From Arthrobacter sp. FW306-07-I (GTDB lineage: Bacteria; Actinomycetota; Actinomycetes; Actinomycetales; Micrococcaceae): DNA of 64,000 bases. Under the pieces are notes generated by a model. The model was given only the letters and a program-made list of their open reading frames with translations, had not been told where the DNA came from and did no database searches. The stretch is from assembly GCF_021800405.1 (NCBI RefSeq), contig NZ_CP084550.1:2790001-2854000 (forward strand), written 5' to 3'. The position numbers and the translations under genes were made by a program. Shown in pieces: positions 1 to 8,859 of this stretch (position 1 is the first letter of the stretch; the number at the start of each line of letters is the position of its first letter).

Positions 1-812
1 GCCACCTCCCCTGCCAGCGCGTCCGCCTCGTGGTGGTGATGCGTGGTGGCATCCGGCAGGCCGACGACGACGATCCTGCCGTTGGCATGGATCACCTCCA
101 CGTGGCTGCCATAGAGGTCTGAGAGCACTTCGGTGGTCATGACCTCTTCCGGCGCCCCCACGCGGAAGCGTCCCCCCGCCAGGTACAGGACCCGGTCCAC
201 GTAGTCGATGATCGGGTTGATTTCATGGGTCACGAAGACGACGGCGGTGTCGTGTTCCCGGCTCTGTTGGTGGATCAGGGCGCTGACGGCCTGCTGGTGG
301 TGGAGGTCAAGGGACAGCAGCGGTTCGTCGCAGAGCAGCACCTTTGGGTCCGTGGCCAGTGCCTGCGCCACCCGGAGCCGCTGCTGCTCTCCGCCTGAGA
401 GCTGGCCAACCGGGACTTTGGCGTAGTCGGAGGCTCCCACCAGTTCCAGCAACTGGTCCACCCTGCGGTTGGTCTTGCGGGCTGAAAGCCGGATCCCAAA
501 CTTGTGGCCGTCCACGCCCAGGGCCACCAAATCACGGGCGCGCATGGGGGTGTCCGGCGCGAACGACTTCTGCTGGGGAATGTAGCCGATCAGGCTGCTG
601 CCCCGTTCCACCGGGCGGCCGCCCAAGGTTGCCTGTCCGGACTGCAGCTTCTGCAGGCCCAGCAGGACCTTGAGGAAACTTGTCTTGCCGCTGCCGTTGG
701 GGCCCAGCACGGCGAAAAACTCCCCGGGCCTGATGTCCAGGTCCAGGTCCTCCCAAAGGGTGCGCTGACCAAACGCGAGGCACGCCCCTTTGAGGCTTAC
801 GACGGATTTCAC
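1..812 (-). CDS. Zinc/manganese ABC transporter ATP-binding protein (partial, 3' end outside window)
   Basis: Cytoplasmic ATPase of a metal-uptake ABC importer. The minus-strand translation begins GTG-AAA-TCC directly after the TAG of the substrate-binding gene and stays open to base 1, so about 270 residues are visible and the C-terminus is missing. Visible motifs are Walker A (GPNGSGKTS, near residue 40), the ABC signature LSGGEQQR, Walker B (VLLCDEP) and the switch histidine in FVTHE. A His-rich stretch (TTHHHHE) near the visible end fits a metal transporter. A GGAGAC ribosome site lies in the end of the upstream gene, so the two are translationally coupled. The permease is expected just beyond the left edge. 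ABC ATPase is certain; zinc rather than manganese is inferred from the partner protein. Confidence 0.9.
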   Translation of the reverse strand, partial: MKSVVSLKGACLAFGQRTLWEDLDLDIRPGEFFAVLGPNGSGKTSFLKVLLGLQKLQSGQATLGGRPVERGSSLIGYIPQQKSFAPDTPMRARDLVALGVDGHKFGIRLSARKTNRRVDQLLELVGASDYAKVPVGQLSGGEQQRLRVAQALATDPKVLLCDEPLLSLDLHHQQAVSALIHQQSREHDTAVVFVTHEINPIIDYVDRVLYLAGGRFRVGAPEEVMTTEVLSDLYGSHVEVIHANGRIVVVGLPDATTHHHHEADALAGEV

Positions 813-1796
813 CTAGTTTGTCTCCAGAACCTTGCTGATGTTGTTCACATTGTCCGTCATCCACTGCAGGTAGGTCTTGCCTTCAGGCAGGGTCTCGGTG
901 AAGTCGACCACCGGAACACCAGCGGATTCGGCTGCCTTCTTGAGTGCCTCCGTCTGCGGGCCTTCCGTTTGGGCGTTGTAGGCCAGGAGGCGTACGGACT
1001 TCGAGCCAACCAGGTCCGTGGCCTCCTTCAGAACCGCGGGAGGAACGTCGCTGCCCTCCTCGATGGCAGCGGTGTATTGCTCAGGCGTGGCGTTGACCAG
1101 GCCGGCCTCCTCCAAAAGGTAGAGCGGGACTGGCTCCGTGACTGCTACGCGGCTGCCCGGCGTAGCCGCCTTCATGGCGTCCACCTTGGAGTGAAGCTGT
1201 GACAGGGAGGACTTGAAGGAGTCCGCGTTGGCGGTGAAGGAGGCGGCCGAGGCCGGATCCAGCGACGCCAGCTTGCCCGCAATGGCATCGGCCACGCGCT
1301 CCATGGCCGGCAGGCTGTACCACACGTGCTCGTTCAGGCCGCCGTGGTCGTGTCCGCTGTGTGCGCCGGACTCCTCCGCGGGTTTTGCCGACGGGCCGGC
1401 CGTGGCATCCTCCGGGTGGGCAAGCCCGGAAATTTCGACGGCGGTCAGCACGCCTGCACTGTCGATCCTGCTGCCCTCCACCAAGGTATGGATGAAGTCG
1501 TCGTAGCCGCCGCCATTTTCGATGACCAGCTGGGACTTGGACACGGCCAGCCGGTCCTGGGCGGTCGCCTCGTACGAGTGCGGATCCTGCCCGGCGTTGT
1601 TGATGATCGAGGTGACCTTGACCTTGTCACCACCGATGGTCCGGGCAATGTCGCCGTAAACGTTCGTTGATGCCACCACGTTGATACCCTGCTCCGCATC
1701 CGGGGCCTGCGACGGTTGGCCGTTACATGCACTGAGCAGGAGACCGACGCCTGTCAGGGCGGCAAGGAAGGAGCTGGCAGTGGCTGTACGGCGCAC
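813..1796 (-). CDS. Metal ABC transporter substrate-binding lipoprotein, ZnuA-like
   Basis: Extracellular lipoprotein of 327 residues that captures zinc (or manganese) and delivers it to the ABC importer. The N-terminus has a signal peptide ending in a lipobox (LLLSACNG), so Cys24 is the likely lipidation site. The body is a cluster A-I solute-binding protein (INVVASTNVYGDIARTIGG; DPHSYEAT with a metal-ligand His). A His/Asp-rich loop (HSGHDHGGLNEH) in the middle is typical of zinc-specific members. The gene ends exactly where the ATPase gene begins. A 21-bp palindrome resembling a Zur site lies about 54 bp upstream, which favours zinc-responsive repression. Family assignment is secure; metal choice is inferred. 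Confidence 0.9.
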   Translation of the reverse strand: MRRTATASSFLAALTGVGLLLSACNGQPSQAPDAEQGINVVASTNVYGDIARTIGGDKVKVTSIINNAGQDPHSYEATAQDRLAVSKSQLVIENGGGYDDFIHTLVEGSRIDSAGVLTAVEISGLAHPEDATAGPSAKPAEESGAHSGHDHGGLNEHVWYSLPAMERVADAIAGKLASLDPASAASFTANADSFKSSLSQLHSKVDAMKAATPGSRVAVTEPVPLYLLEEAGLVNATPEQYTAAIEEGSDVPPAVLKEATDLVGSKSVRLLAYNAQTEGPQTEALKKAAESAGVPVVDFTETLPEGKTYLQWMTDNVNNISKVLETN

Positions 1797-1849
1797 GAAA
1801 AACCTCAGTTCACACAGGAAGGGAAGGCGACAGACACAAGCCTATACCC

Positions 1850-1870
1850 AAATGCGAATGATTCCTATTT
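1850..1870. promoter_or_regulatory. Candidate Zur (zinc uptake regulator) operator
   Basis: A 21-bp imperfect palindrome, AAATGCGAAT-G-ATTCCTATTT, in which AAAT..GAAT.ATTC..ATTT is symmetric. It has the size, A/T edges and central symmetry of known Zur boxes. It sits 54-74 bp upstream of the metal-binding lipoprotein gene, and a possible -10 element (TAGGCT, minus strand 1844-1839) lies just downstream, so a bound repressor would cover the -35 region. That Zur rather than another Fur/DtxR-family repressor binds here is inference. Confidence 0.6.
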
Positions 1871-1897
1871 AGGTTTCACGGGGACTGGTTGGGCCGG

Positions 1898-1924
1898 GGC
1901 GCCCCTGCCTGCCCGAGGGGCGCC
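1898..1924 (-). terminator. Hairpin after the CNNM gene pair
   Basis: A 9-bp perfect stem, GGCGCCCCT (1898-1906) with AGGGGCGCC (1916-1924), and a 9-nt loop, starting a few bases past the stop codon of the downstream CNNM gene. No clear T-run follows, so it may be a weak or factor-assisted terminator. Confidence 0.45.
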
Positions 1925-1932
1925 ACGGTAGG

Positions 1933-3003
1933 TCAGCCTCCGTTCGGCTGCCCCAGTCGGCGAATGCCGGTGGCCTGGGTTGCATCCCGGATCTCACCGA
2001 CAAGCTGTTCAATCACGTCCTCAAGGAAGAGGACGCCCCTTGTGTTGCCATCAGGGCCGATCACGCGGGCAAGGTGCGACCCGGTGCGCTGCATGACGGA
2101 CATGGCTTTTTCGATCTCGTCACCCAGGGAAAGGTTGGCGAGCGAGCGGATGCGGCTTTCGGCAATCGGCAGTTCGTAACCTGATTCCGGAATGGACAGC
2201 ACGTCCTTCACGTGGAGGTAGCCGTAAAGCATGTCCTCGTCATCCAGCATCGGGAACCTGGAGAAACCCGTACGGCTGACGGCTTTTTCGAACTCCACCG
2301 GGGTGGTGGAAGCCGGCAGCATGACGAGCTTTTCAAGCGGCACCATGATGTCCTGCGCCGTATGTTCGGAGAACTCGAGCGCGCCGGTGATGAGCCCGGC
2401 GTCGTCGTCCACCAAACCGTGGCGCGTGGACTCCTGCACGATCGACTGCACCTCCTCCAGTGTGAAGGAGGACGTCACCTCATCCTTGGGTTCCACCCGC
2501 ATCAGCTTCAGGATGTGGTTGGCCGACCAGTTAAGGACTGAAATCACGGGGTGGACCAGGCGCGAGATGAACAGCAGCGGCGGAGCCAGGAACAGGGCTG
2601 CCTTGTCCGCCACGGACACGGAGATGTTCTTGGGCACCATCTCGCCGAACGTCACGTGCAGGAACGTCACCAGCATCAGGGCCACTGCGAAGGCAGCGAC
2701 ATCAGCCACTTCCGACGGCAGGCCCACCGTCTCGATGGGAACAGCAAGAAGGTGGTGAATGGCCGGCTCGGCCACCAGCAGGATCAGCAGCGAGCAGACG
2801 GTGATTCCCAACTGCGCGCAGGCCAGCATCAGGGAGACATTCTCCATGGCGCGCAGGGTGGTCTGGGCCCGCTTGGACCCGGTGTCTGCCAACGGCTCAA
2901 TCTGGCTGCGGCGGGCTGACATGATTGCGAATTCAGCAGCCACGAAAAAAGCGTTGCCCAGCAGGAGGAAGCACAGCCAGAGTATTCCGGCCCAGTCGCT
3001 CAT
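1933..3003 (-). CDS. Hemolysin-family CNNM/CBS domain membrane protein (short paralogue)
   Basis: Integral membrane protein of 356 residues. It has an N-terminal DUF21/CNNM transmembrane domain (hydrophobic helices from about residue 5 to 150, with GEMVPKNISVS at its end) followed by a CBS pair (HTAQDIMVPLEKL...FSRFPMLDDEDMLYGYLHVKDVL). It lacks the C-terminal CorC_HlyC domain seen in its upstream neighbour. Families of this type are linked to magnesium/divalent cation efflux or homeostasis; the substrate is not visible here. Its ATG overlaps the upstream stop codon (ATGA), so the two paralogues are coupled and may work as a pair. Confidence 0.88.
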   Translation of the reverse strand: MSDWAGILWLCFLLLGNAFFVAAEFAIMSARRSQIEPLADTGSKRAQTTLRAMENVSLMLACAQLGITVCSLLILLVAEPAIHHLLAVPIETVGLPSEVADVAAFAVALMLVTFLHVTFGEMVPKNISVSVADKAALFLAPPLLFISRLVHPVISVLNWSANHILKLMRVEPKDEVTSSFTLEEVQSIVQESTRHGLVDDDAGLITGALEFSEHTAQDIMVPLEKLVMLPASTTPVEFEKAVSRTGFSRFPMLDDEDMLYGYLHVKDVLSIPESGYELPIAESRIRSLANLSLGDEIEKAMSVMQRTGSHLARVIGPDGNTRGVLFLEDVIEQLVGEIRDATQATGIRRLGQPNGG

Positions 3004-4337
3004 GGCTTGCTCCTGTCATTGGCATCCTGCGCAGCCGCTTCTGCTGCTGCCGGGTGGAAGCAGATGCGGTCGATCCGGCGGCCGTCCATCCTGGTGACGC
3101 TCAGTGTTCCGCCGTTGACGGCCACTGTGTCGCCCACGACGGCGATCCTGCCCAGCTTGCTCATGACATAGCCGCCCACGGTTTCGTAGGCCGCTTCGTC
3201 GGGAACACTCAACCCCGGGATCTGTTCGGACAGTTCGTCGGGCCGGAGGAGCCCCGGGAAATACCAGTCGCCGGAGGCGCTTTGCAGGAGTCCCGGGCGG
3301 ACCTTGTCGTGCTCGTCCGCCACCTCCCCCACGATCTCTTCCACCAGGTCCTCCAGGGTGGCGATGCCTGCGGTTCCGCCATATTCATCCAGAACCACGG
3401 CCAACTGCAGGTTTCCTTCCCGCAGTTCTGCCAGCAGCGCATCCAGGTGGATGGTCTCCGGCACGCGCAGCACCTCGGTCATGATGGCGCCGGCTTCGAG
3501 GTTTTGGCGGCGTTCCCACGGAACGGCAACGGCTTTCTTGATGTGCACCAGGCCGCGGATGTCATCGGCCGAGTCACCGATGACGGGGAACCGCGAGTAC
3601 CCGGTCCTGCGTGCCGCATCCACCACATCGGACACCGGCTGGTCGGCGTCGATCGTCTCCAGCCGGATGCGCGGGGTCATCACGTCGGCTGCTGTCCGCG
3701 ACGAGAAATTCAAGGTGCGGGCAATGAAGTTGGCGGTCCCGGCATCGAGCGTTCCCATAGCCGCGGACCGGCGAACCAGGGAAGCAAGCTCCGCCGGCGT
3801 CCGTGCTCCCGAAATTTCCTCTTTGGCTTCCAGCCCGAAGATGTGCAGGATCCTGTTGGAAAAGCCGTTGAGGACCAGGATGGCCGGCTTGAAGATCGCG
3901 GTGAAAACCAGCTGCGGCCCCGCCAGGGCGCGGCCCACGGGGAAGGCCAGCGCGATCGCCATGTTTTTCGGCACCAGCTCACCCAGGAGCATGGACAGCA
4001 GCGTCGCCAGGACCATCGCCAGGATGAGCGAGACGGACTCGACCGCCACGGAGGGAAGCCCGACGGCGGCCAGCGGCGCCTTAAGGAGGCGGCCTACTGA
4101 CGGTTCCATGACGTAACCGGTGAGCAGTGTGGTCAAGGTGATTCCGAGCTGGCAACTGGACAACTGGGTCGACAGGGACTTGAGGCAGGTGAGCAGGGGC
4201 ACTGCCCCCGTGTCGCCGTCGTCAATTGCCCGCTGGACAGTGGGCTGGTCCAGGGCGATGAGGGAGAATTCGACGGCAACAAAGAATCCGGTGCCGGCGA
4301 TCAGCAGCAAGCCTGCTGCAAGGAGAAGCCACTCCAT
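3000..4337 (-). CDS. Hemolysin-family CNNM/CBS/CorC domain membrane protein
   Basis: Membrane protein of 445 residues with a DUF21/CNNM N-terminal domain (about residues 1-190, including GELVPKNMAIA), a CBS pair (ADVMTPRIRLETI..., GYSRFPVIGDSADDIRGLVHIK) and a C-terminal CorC_HlyC transporter-associated domain (ASGDWYFPGLLRPDEL...GGYVMSKLG). This full domain set is standard for bacterial CorC/YfjD-like proteins, thought to act in divalent cation (Mg/Co) efflux. ATG start at 4337; the gene is first of a two-gene operon and its stop overlaps the next start by four bases. Confidence 0.9.
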   Translation of the reverse strand: MEWLLLAAGLLLIAGTGFFVAVEFSLIALDQPTVQRAIDDGDTGAVPLLTCLKSLSTQLSSCQLGITLTTLLTGYVMEPSVGRLLKAPLAAVGLPSVAVESVSLILAMVLATLLSMLLGELVPKNMAIALAFPVGRALAGPQLVFTAIFKPAILVLNGFSNRILHIFGLEAKEEISGARTPAELASLVRRSAAMGTLDAGTANFIARTLNFSSRTAADVMTPRIRLETIDADQPVSDVVDAARRTGYSRFPVIGDSADDIRGLVHIKKAVAVPWERRQNLEAGAIMTEVLRVPETIHLDALLAELREGNLQLAVVLDEYGGTAGIATLEDLVEEIVGEVADEHDKVRPGLLQSASGDWYFPGLLRPDELSEQIPGLSVPDEAAYETVGGYVMSKLGRIAVVGDTVAVNGGTLSVTRMDGRRIDRICFHPAAAEAAAQDANDRSKP

Positions 4338-4893
4338 TCAGCATCCCGCCTGACGTGCGGAAAATGCCTCAAGCGTGCTCAATGGGAAGGTCGGGAAGCT
4401 GTTTCGTCCCGGCGGAGGATGGTCGGCAGATACCGATGCCTGGTCCGTGCGGGTTGCGGCAAGCTGGGCCGTTGGCTGGTGATGGGCGCGTTGTCGGGGT
4501 TTGCCGGCTCTGTGGGCGGACTGCGCGGCGCTTCTCTTCATGCTCCGCTGACAGCGCCCAGGCCGGCACCTAGATTTACTGTCCATAAGAATTTCAGTCT
4601 ACAGGAGCACCCCTTGCCGCAAGGCCCGGCCGGACGGCGGAAAACGCCCTGTTCCGGCGGCCGGAAGGAGGCGAAGTCCTGGCCCGGGGACGTGGCGGCG
4701 ACACCGGATAGCCGCCATATTTCGGCCCCCTTCCGCCACATCATGATTTGGGTCACCCTTATTGGCAGTTAACACGGAAAGCTCACTAGACTTGCAAAGG
4801 TCCGGGTTCAGAGGACAGAGACTGGTTCGAACGTAGTGCTGAAGCACCGGGGGGCCAAAGAGAAATCAAACTCATGGAAGAGGCGTATTTCAA
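4338..4893. other. 556-bp gene-free divergent region between the CNNM operon and kgd
   Basis: No open frame here shows recognisable protein character or a convincing start. The region must carry the promoters of two divergent transcripts. A stretch at about 4570-4600 is noticeably A/T-richer than its surroundings, and the kgd-proximal 150 bp carry a possible promoter, listed separately. I see no structured RNA motif that I recognise. Confidence 0.5.
4762..4792 (+). promoter_or_regulatory. Possible sigma-A promoter of kgd
   Basis: TTGGCA (4762-4767) and TAGACT (4787-4792) separated by 19 bp, about 100 bp upstream of the kgd start. The -10 is good for actinobacteria; the spacer is long, so confidence is low. 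Confidence 0.35.
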
Positions 4894-7800
4894 GTGCCAG
4901 AGCAGCCAAGCCACCGTCTACCAGAGGAATTTGGCGGAAACGAGTGGCTCGTTGACGAACTGTACGAGCAGTACCAACAGGACAAGAATGCAGTGGACGC
5001 CAAGTGGTGGCCCCTGTTTGAATCCTTCGACTCGGGCAACGGTTCATCTTCCAACGGAAATTCCGCGCACGCCGTCAACCCTCCCACCCGGGAACTCCCT
5101 GTCGTAAAAACGGCTCCCGCAGCACCGGCACCGTCGCCGGCAGCTGCCCCTGCCACTCCCCCGGCCGCACCGGCCGCCGCTGCCCCTGCAGCAGCCCCCG
5201 CGCCCGTCAAGAAGGCCCCCGCAACCGAAGCGCGCGATGGCGGCAAGAAGACCGAAGCCGGCACCGGCTCGCAGCCCATCCCGGCCCAGCTGCCCAAGAA
5301 CGTTAAGGCCCCCACGGCTCCCGAGGAAGACGTCGTCTCCGTCCTCCGCGGCCCGGCCAAGGCGATCGCCACCAACATGGTGACCAGCCTCCAGGTGCCC
5401 ACCGCCACCAGCGTCCGCGCCATTCCCGCCAAGCTGCTCATCGACAACCGCGTGGTCATCAACTCCAACCTGGCCCGTGCCCGCGGCGGCAAGGTGTCCT
5501 TCACCCACCTCATCGGCTACGCCGTGATCCGGGCCCTGTCCCAGTTCCCGTCGATGAACGTGTACTACGACGAGGTGGACGGCAAGCCTGTCGCGGTCCA
5601 GCCGGCCCACGTCAACTTCGGCATCGCCATCGACATGCCCAAGCCTGACGGCACCCGCCTGCTCATGGTCCCGAACATCAAGAAGGCCGAGACCCTCAAC
5701 TTCGCCGAGTTCTGGCACACCTACGAGGACCTCATCAAGCGCGCCCGCAACGGCAAGCTCACCGCTGAGGACCACCAGGGCACCACCGTGTCCCTGACCA
5801 ACCCCGGCGGCATCGGCACCGTGCACTCGGTACCGCGTCTTTCCAAGGGCCAGGCGGCCATCATCGGCGTCGGCGCCCTCGACTACCCCGCCGAGTTCCA
5901 GGGCGCCAGCGAGAAGATCATCGCCCAGAACGCCATCAGCAAGGTCCTCACCCTGACCTCGACCTACGACCACCGGGTCATCCAGGGCGCCGGCAGCGGC
6001 GAGTTCCTGAAGCTGGTCCACCAGCTCCTGCTCGGCGCGCAGAACTTCTACGACGAGATCTTCGAAGCCCTGCGCATCCCCTACGAGCCTGTCCGCTGGA
6101 GCCCCGACCTGCAGGTCGACCCCGCTGACGAGATCAACAAGGTGGCCCGGATCCAGCAGCTGATCCACTCCTTCCGCGTGCGCGGCCACCTGATGGCCGA
6201 CACCGATCCGCTGGAATACGTGCAGCGCAAGCACCCGGACCTTGACGTCCTCACCTACGGCCTGACCCTCTGGGACCTGGACCGCGAATGGCCCACCGGC
6301 GGTTTCGGCGGCAAGCCGATGCTGAAGTTCCGCGACATCCTGGGGGTCCTGCGCGATGCCTACTGCCGCACCACCGGCATCGAATACATGCACATCCAGG
6401 AACCTGCCGAGCGCAAGTGGTTCCAGGACCAACTGGAGCACCCCTACTCCAAGCCCAGCCGGGAAGAGCAGCTGCGGATCGTCTCCAAGCTGAACGCTGC
6501 CGAGGCCTTTGAGACGTTCCTGCAGACCAAGTTCGTGGGCCAGAAGCGCTTCTCCCTTGAGGGCGGCGAGTCCCTGATCCCGCTGTTGGACGCGATCATG
6601 TCCGATGCAGCCGACGACGGCCTGGACGAGGTCGCCATCGGTATGGCCCACCGCGGCCGCCTCAACGTCCTGACCAACATTGCCGGCAAGACGTACGCCC
6701 AGGTCTTCCGCGAATTCGAGGGCACGCAGGACCCCCGCTCCGTCCAGGGCTCCGGCGACGTCAAGTACCACCTGGGCACCGAAGGCACGTTCACCTCGGA
6801 CAACGGCAAGGAAACCAAGGTCTACCTCGCCGCCAACCCGTCGCACCTGGAAGCCGTGGACTCCGTCCTTGAGGGCATCGTTCGGGCCAAGCAGGACCGG
6901 CTGGACCAGGGCGAATCATTCCCCGTCCTGCCCATCATGGTGCACGGTGACGCAGCCTTCGCCGGACAGGGTGTTGTGGCCGAAACCCTCAACCTGTCCC
7001 AGCTCCGCGGCTACCGCACCGGCGGCACCATCCACATCGTGGTCAACAACCAGGTGGGCTTCACCACCGCCCCGTCGTCCTCGCGTTCGTCCACGTACTC
7101 CACGGACGTTGCCAAGATGATCCAGGCACCGGTATTCCACGTGAACGGCGACGACCCCGAGGCCGTTGTCCGCATCGGCCAGCTTGCCTACGAGTTCCGG
7201 CAGCGCTTCCACAAGGACGTTGTCATCGACATGGTCTGCTACCGCCGCCGGGGCCACAACGAGGGTGACGACCCCTCGATGACCCAGCCGCTGATGTACA
7301 ACCTGATCGAAGCCAAGCGCTCCGTCCGCAAGCTGTACACCGAGTCGCTCATTGGCCGCGGGGACATCACCGAGGAAGAAGCCGAGCAGCTGCTCCGCGA
7401 CTACCAGGAACGGCTGGAGCGGGTCTTCGCCGAGACCCACGCCGCCCAGACCTCACCGATTCCGATCGTCACCGCGGATTCCGCCGCCGTGTCCGACATC
7501 GAACGGCCCAAGGCCCAGCAGTCCGATTCCAGCGTAAACGCGCCGGCCTCCACGGCCATCAGCGCCGAGACCCTGGCCCGGATCGGCAAGGCCCACGTCG
7601 AGATCCCCGAGGGCTTCACCGTCCACCCCAAGCTGAAGCAGCTGCTCGAAAAGCGCGAGCAGATGTCCCGCCAGGGCGGCATCGACTGGGGCTTCGGCGA
7701 GATCGCGGCCTTCGGGTCCCTGATCATGGAAGGCGTCCCCGTGCGCCTGGCCGGCCAGGACTCCCGCCGCGGAACGTTCGTCCAGCGCCATGCCGTATTC

Positions 7801-8703
7801 CACGACCGCGCCAACGGCAAGGAATGGCTGCCCCTGGGCAACCTCTCTGATGACCAGGCCAAGCTGTGGATCTACGACTCCCTGCTGTCCGAATATGCGG
7901 CCATGGGCTTCGAGTACGGCTACTCCGTGGAGCGTCCGGATGCCCTGGTCCTCTGGGAGGCCCAGTTCGGTGACTTCGTCAACGGTGCACAGACCATCAT
8001 CGACGAGTTCATCTCCTCCGCAGAGCAGAAGTGGGGACAGCGCTCCTCGCTGGTCCTGATGCTGCCGCACGGCTACGAAGGCCAGGGCCCGGACCACTCC
8101 TCGGCAAGGATCGAGCGCTTCCTGCAGCTGTGCGCGGAGGACAACATGATCGTGGCCAACCCAACCACGGCCGCCTCGCACTTCCACCTGCTGCGCCGGC
8201 AGGCTTACAGCCGCCCACGGAAGCCCTTGATCATCTTCACGCCGAAGCAGCTGCTGCGCCTGAAGGCCGCCGCCTCGTCGGTGGAGGACTTCACCAACGG
8301 CACGTTCCGCCCGGTGATCGGTGAGCATGAGCAGCTGCCGGCCACCGCCGTCGAGCGCGTCCTCCTGGTTTCCGGCCGCCTGTACTACGATCTCCTGTCC
8401 ACCCGGCAGAAGACCGGCGACCAGACCACTGCCATCGTCCGCGTGGAGCAGCTGTACCCGCTGCCGCACCAGGAGATCGCTGCGGAACTCGCCAAGTACC
8501 CGAACGCCGAGGTGGTGTGGGCCCAGGACGAGCCTGCAAACCAGGGACCATGGCCATTCATCGGCCTGAACCTGCCGGAGATTCTCGACCGCCGCGTCCG
8601 CCTGGTGTCCCGGCCGGCCTCTGCCTCCACGGCCGCCGGTTCCATGAAGCGCCACGCTGCGGAACAGGATGCGCTCCTGAAGCAGGCATTTGACAGGAAG
8701 TAA
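4894..8703 (+). CDS. kgd: Multifunctional 2-oxoglutarate decarboxylase / dehydrogenase E1 with E2 succinyltransferase domain
   Basis: TCA-cycle enzyme of 1269 residues that fuses E1o to an E2o-type acyltransferase domain, as in mycobacterial Kgd (SucA) and corynebacterial OdhA. Order: short N-terminal helix segment (1-45); Ala/Pro-rich linker (about 60-135); E2 catalytic domain ending with the active-site motif YDHR at residues 358-361 (His360); E1 thiamine-diphosphate domain with AHRGR (His586), GDAAFAGQG (from residue 685) and NNQ (718-720); transketolase-type pyrimidine domain; C-terminal OxoGdeHyase domain. There is no lipoyl domain, as expected for this fusion. GTG start is chosen because GGAAGAGG lies 10 bp upstream and the translation begins in the family's usual way (GGNEWLVDELYEQY). 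The partner lipoylated E2 and E3 must lie elsewhere. Confidence 0.97.
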   Translation: MPEQPSHRLPEEFGGNEWLVDELYEQYQQDKNAVDAKWWPLFESFDSGNGSSSNGNSAHAVNPPTRELPVVKTAPAAPAPSPAAAPATPPAAPAAAAPAAAPAPVKKAPATEARDGGKKTEAGTGSQPIPAQLPKNVKAPTAPEEDVVSVLRGPAKAIATNMVTSLQVPTATSVRAIPAKLLIDNRVVINSNLARARGGKVSFTHLIGYAVIRALSQFPSMNVYYDEVDGKPVAVQPAHVNFGIAIDMPKPDGTRLLMVPNIKKAETLNFAEFWHTYEDLIKRARNGKLTAEDHQGTTVSLTNPGGIGTVHSVPRLSKGQAAIIGVGALDYPAEFQGASEKIIAQNAISKVLTLTSTYDHRVIQGAGSGEFLKLVHQLLLGAQNFYDEIFEALRIPYEPVRWSPDLQVDPADEINKVARIQQLIHSFRVRGHLMADTDPLEYVQRKHPDLDVLTYGLTLWDLDREWPTGGFGGKPMLKFRDILGVLRDAYCRTTGIEYMHIQEPAERKWFQDQLEHPYSKPSREEQLRIVSKLNAAEAFETFLQTKFVGQKRFSLEGGESLIPLLDAIMSDAADDGLDEVAIGMAHRGRLNVLTNIAGKTYAQVFREFEGTQDPRSVQGSGDVKYHLGTEGTFTSDNGKETKVYLAANPSHLEAVDSVLEGIVRAKQDRLDQGESFPVLPIMVHGDAAFAGQGVVAETLNLSQLRGYRTGGTIHIVVNNQVGFTTAPSSSRSSTYSTDVAKMIQAPVFHVNGDDPEAVVRIGQLAYEFRQRFHKDVVIDMVCYRRRGHNEGDDPSMTQPLMYNLIEAKRSVRKLYTESLIGRGDITEEEAEQLLRDYQERLERVFAETHAAQTSPIPIVTADSAAVSDIERPKAQQSDSSVNAPASTAISAETLARIGKAHVEIPEGFTVHPKLKQLLEKREQMSRQGGIDWGFGEIAAFGSLIMEGVPVRLAGQDSRRGTFVQRHAVFHDRANGKEWLPLGNLSDDQAKLWIYDSLLSEYAAMGFEYGYSVERPDALVLWEAQFGDFVNGAQTIIDEFISSAEQKWGQRSSLVLMLPHGYEGQGPDHSSARIERFLQLCAEDNMIVANPTTAASHFHLLRRQAYSRPRKPLIIFTPKQLLRLKAAASSVEDFTNGTFRPVIGEHEQLPATAVERVLLVSGRLYYDLLSTRQKTGDQTTAIVRVEQLYPLPHQEIAAELAKYPNAEVVWAQDEPANQGPWPFIGLNLPEILDRRVRLVSRPASASTAAGSMKRHAAEQDALLKQAFDRK

Positions 8704-8712
8704 GCAGTAAGG

Positions 8713-8762
8713 CTGCCCGGCCGGACGTCGAAATACCAGACTCCGGCCGGGCAGTTCTGTTT
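8713..8762 (+). terminator. Rho-independent terminator of kgd
   Basis: Perfect 13-bp stem, CTGCCCGGCCGGA (8713-8725) and TCCGGCCGGGCAG (8742-8754), followed by TTCTGTTT. It starts ten bases after the kgd stop codon. Confidence 0.85.
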
Positions 8763-8859
8763 AATGGATGGACAGCGCCGCCTTCAACCTCCGCAGCCGC
8801 GGCGGCGACGGCGGCAGATGCCGTCCGAAGTAGACCCGTACCGAAGTAAAGAGGAACGC

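Noticed and set aside
4338..4893. Short open frames upstream of kgd
   Set aside because: They lack ribosome sites, start context and recognisable protein character.
5044..6846. 600-codon open frame antisense to kgd
   Set aside because: Composition is low-complexity Gly/Val/Asp/His, it lies fully inside a certain gene, and codon bias of high-G+C sense genes creates such frames. Similar antisense frames at 7453-8655, 12173-14107 and 13095-14888 were rejected for the same reason.
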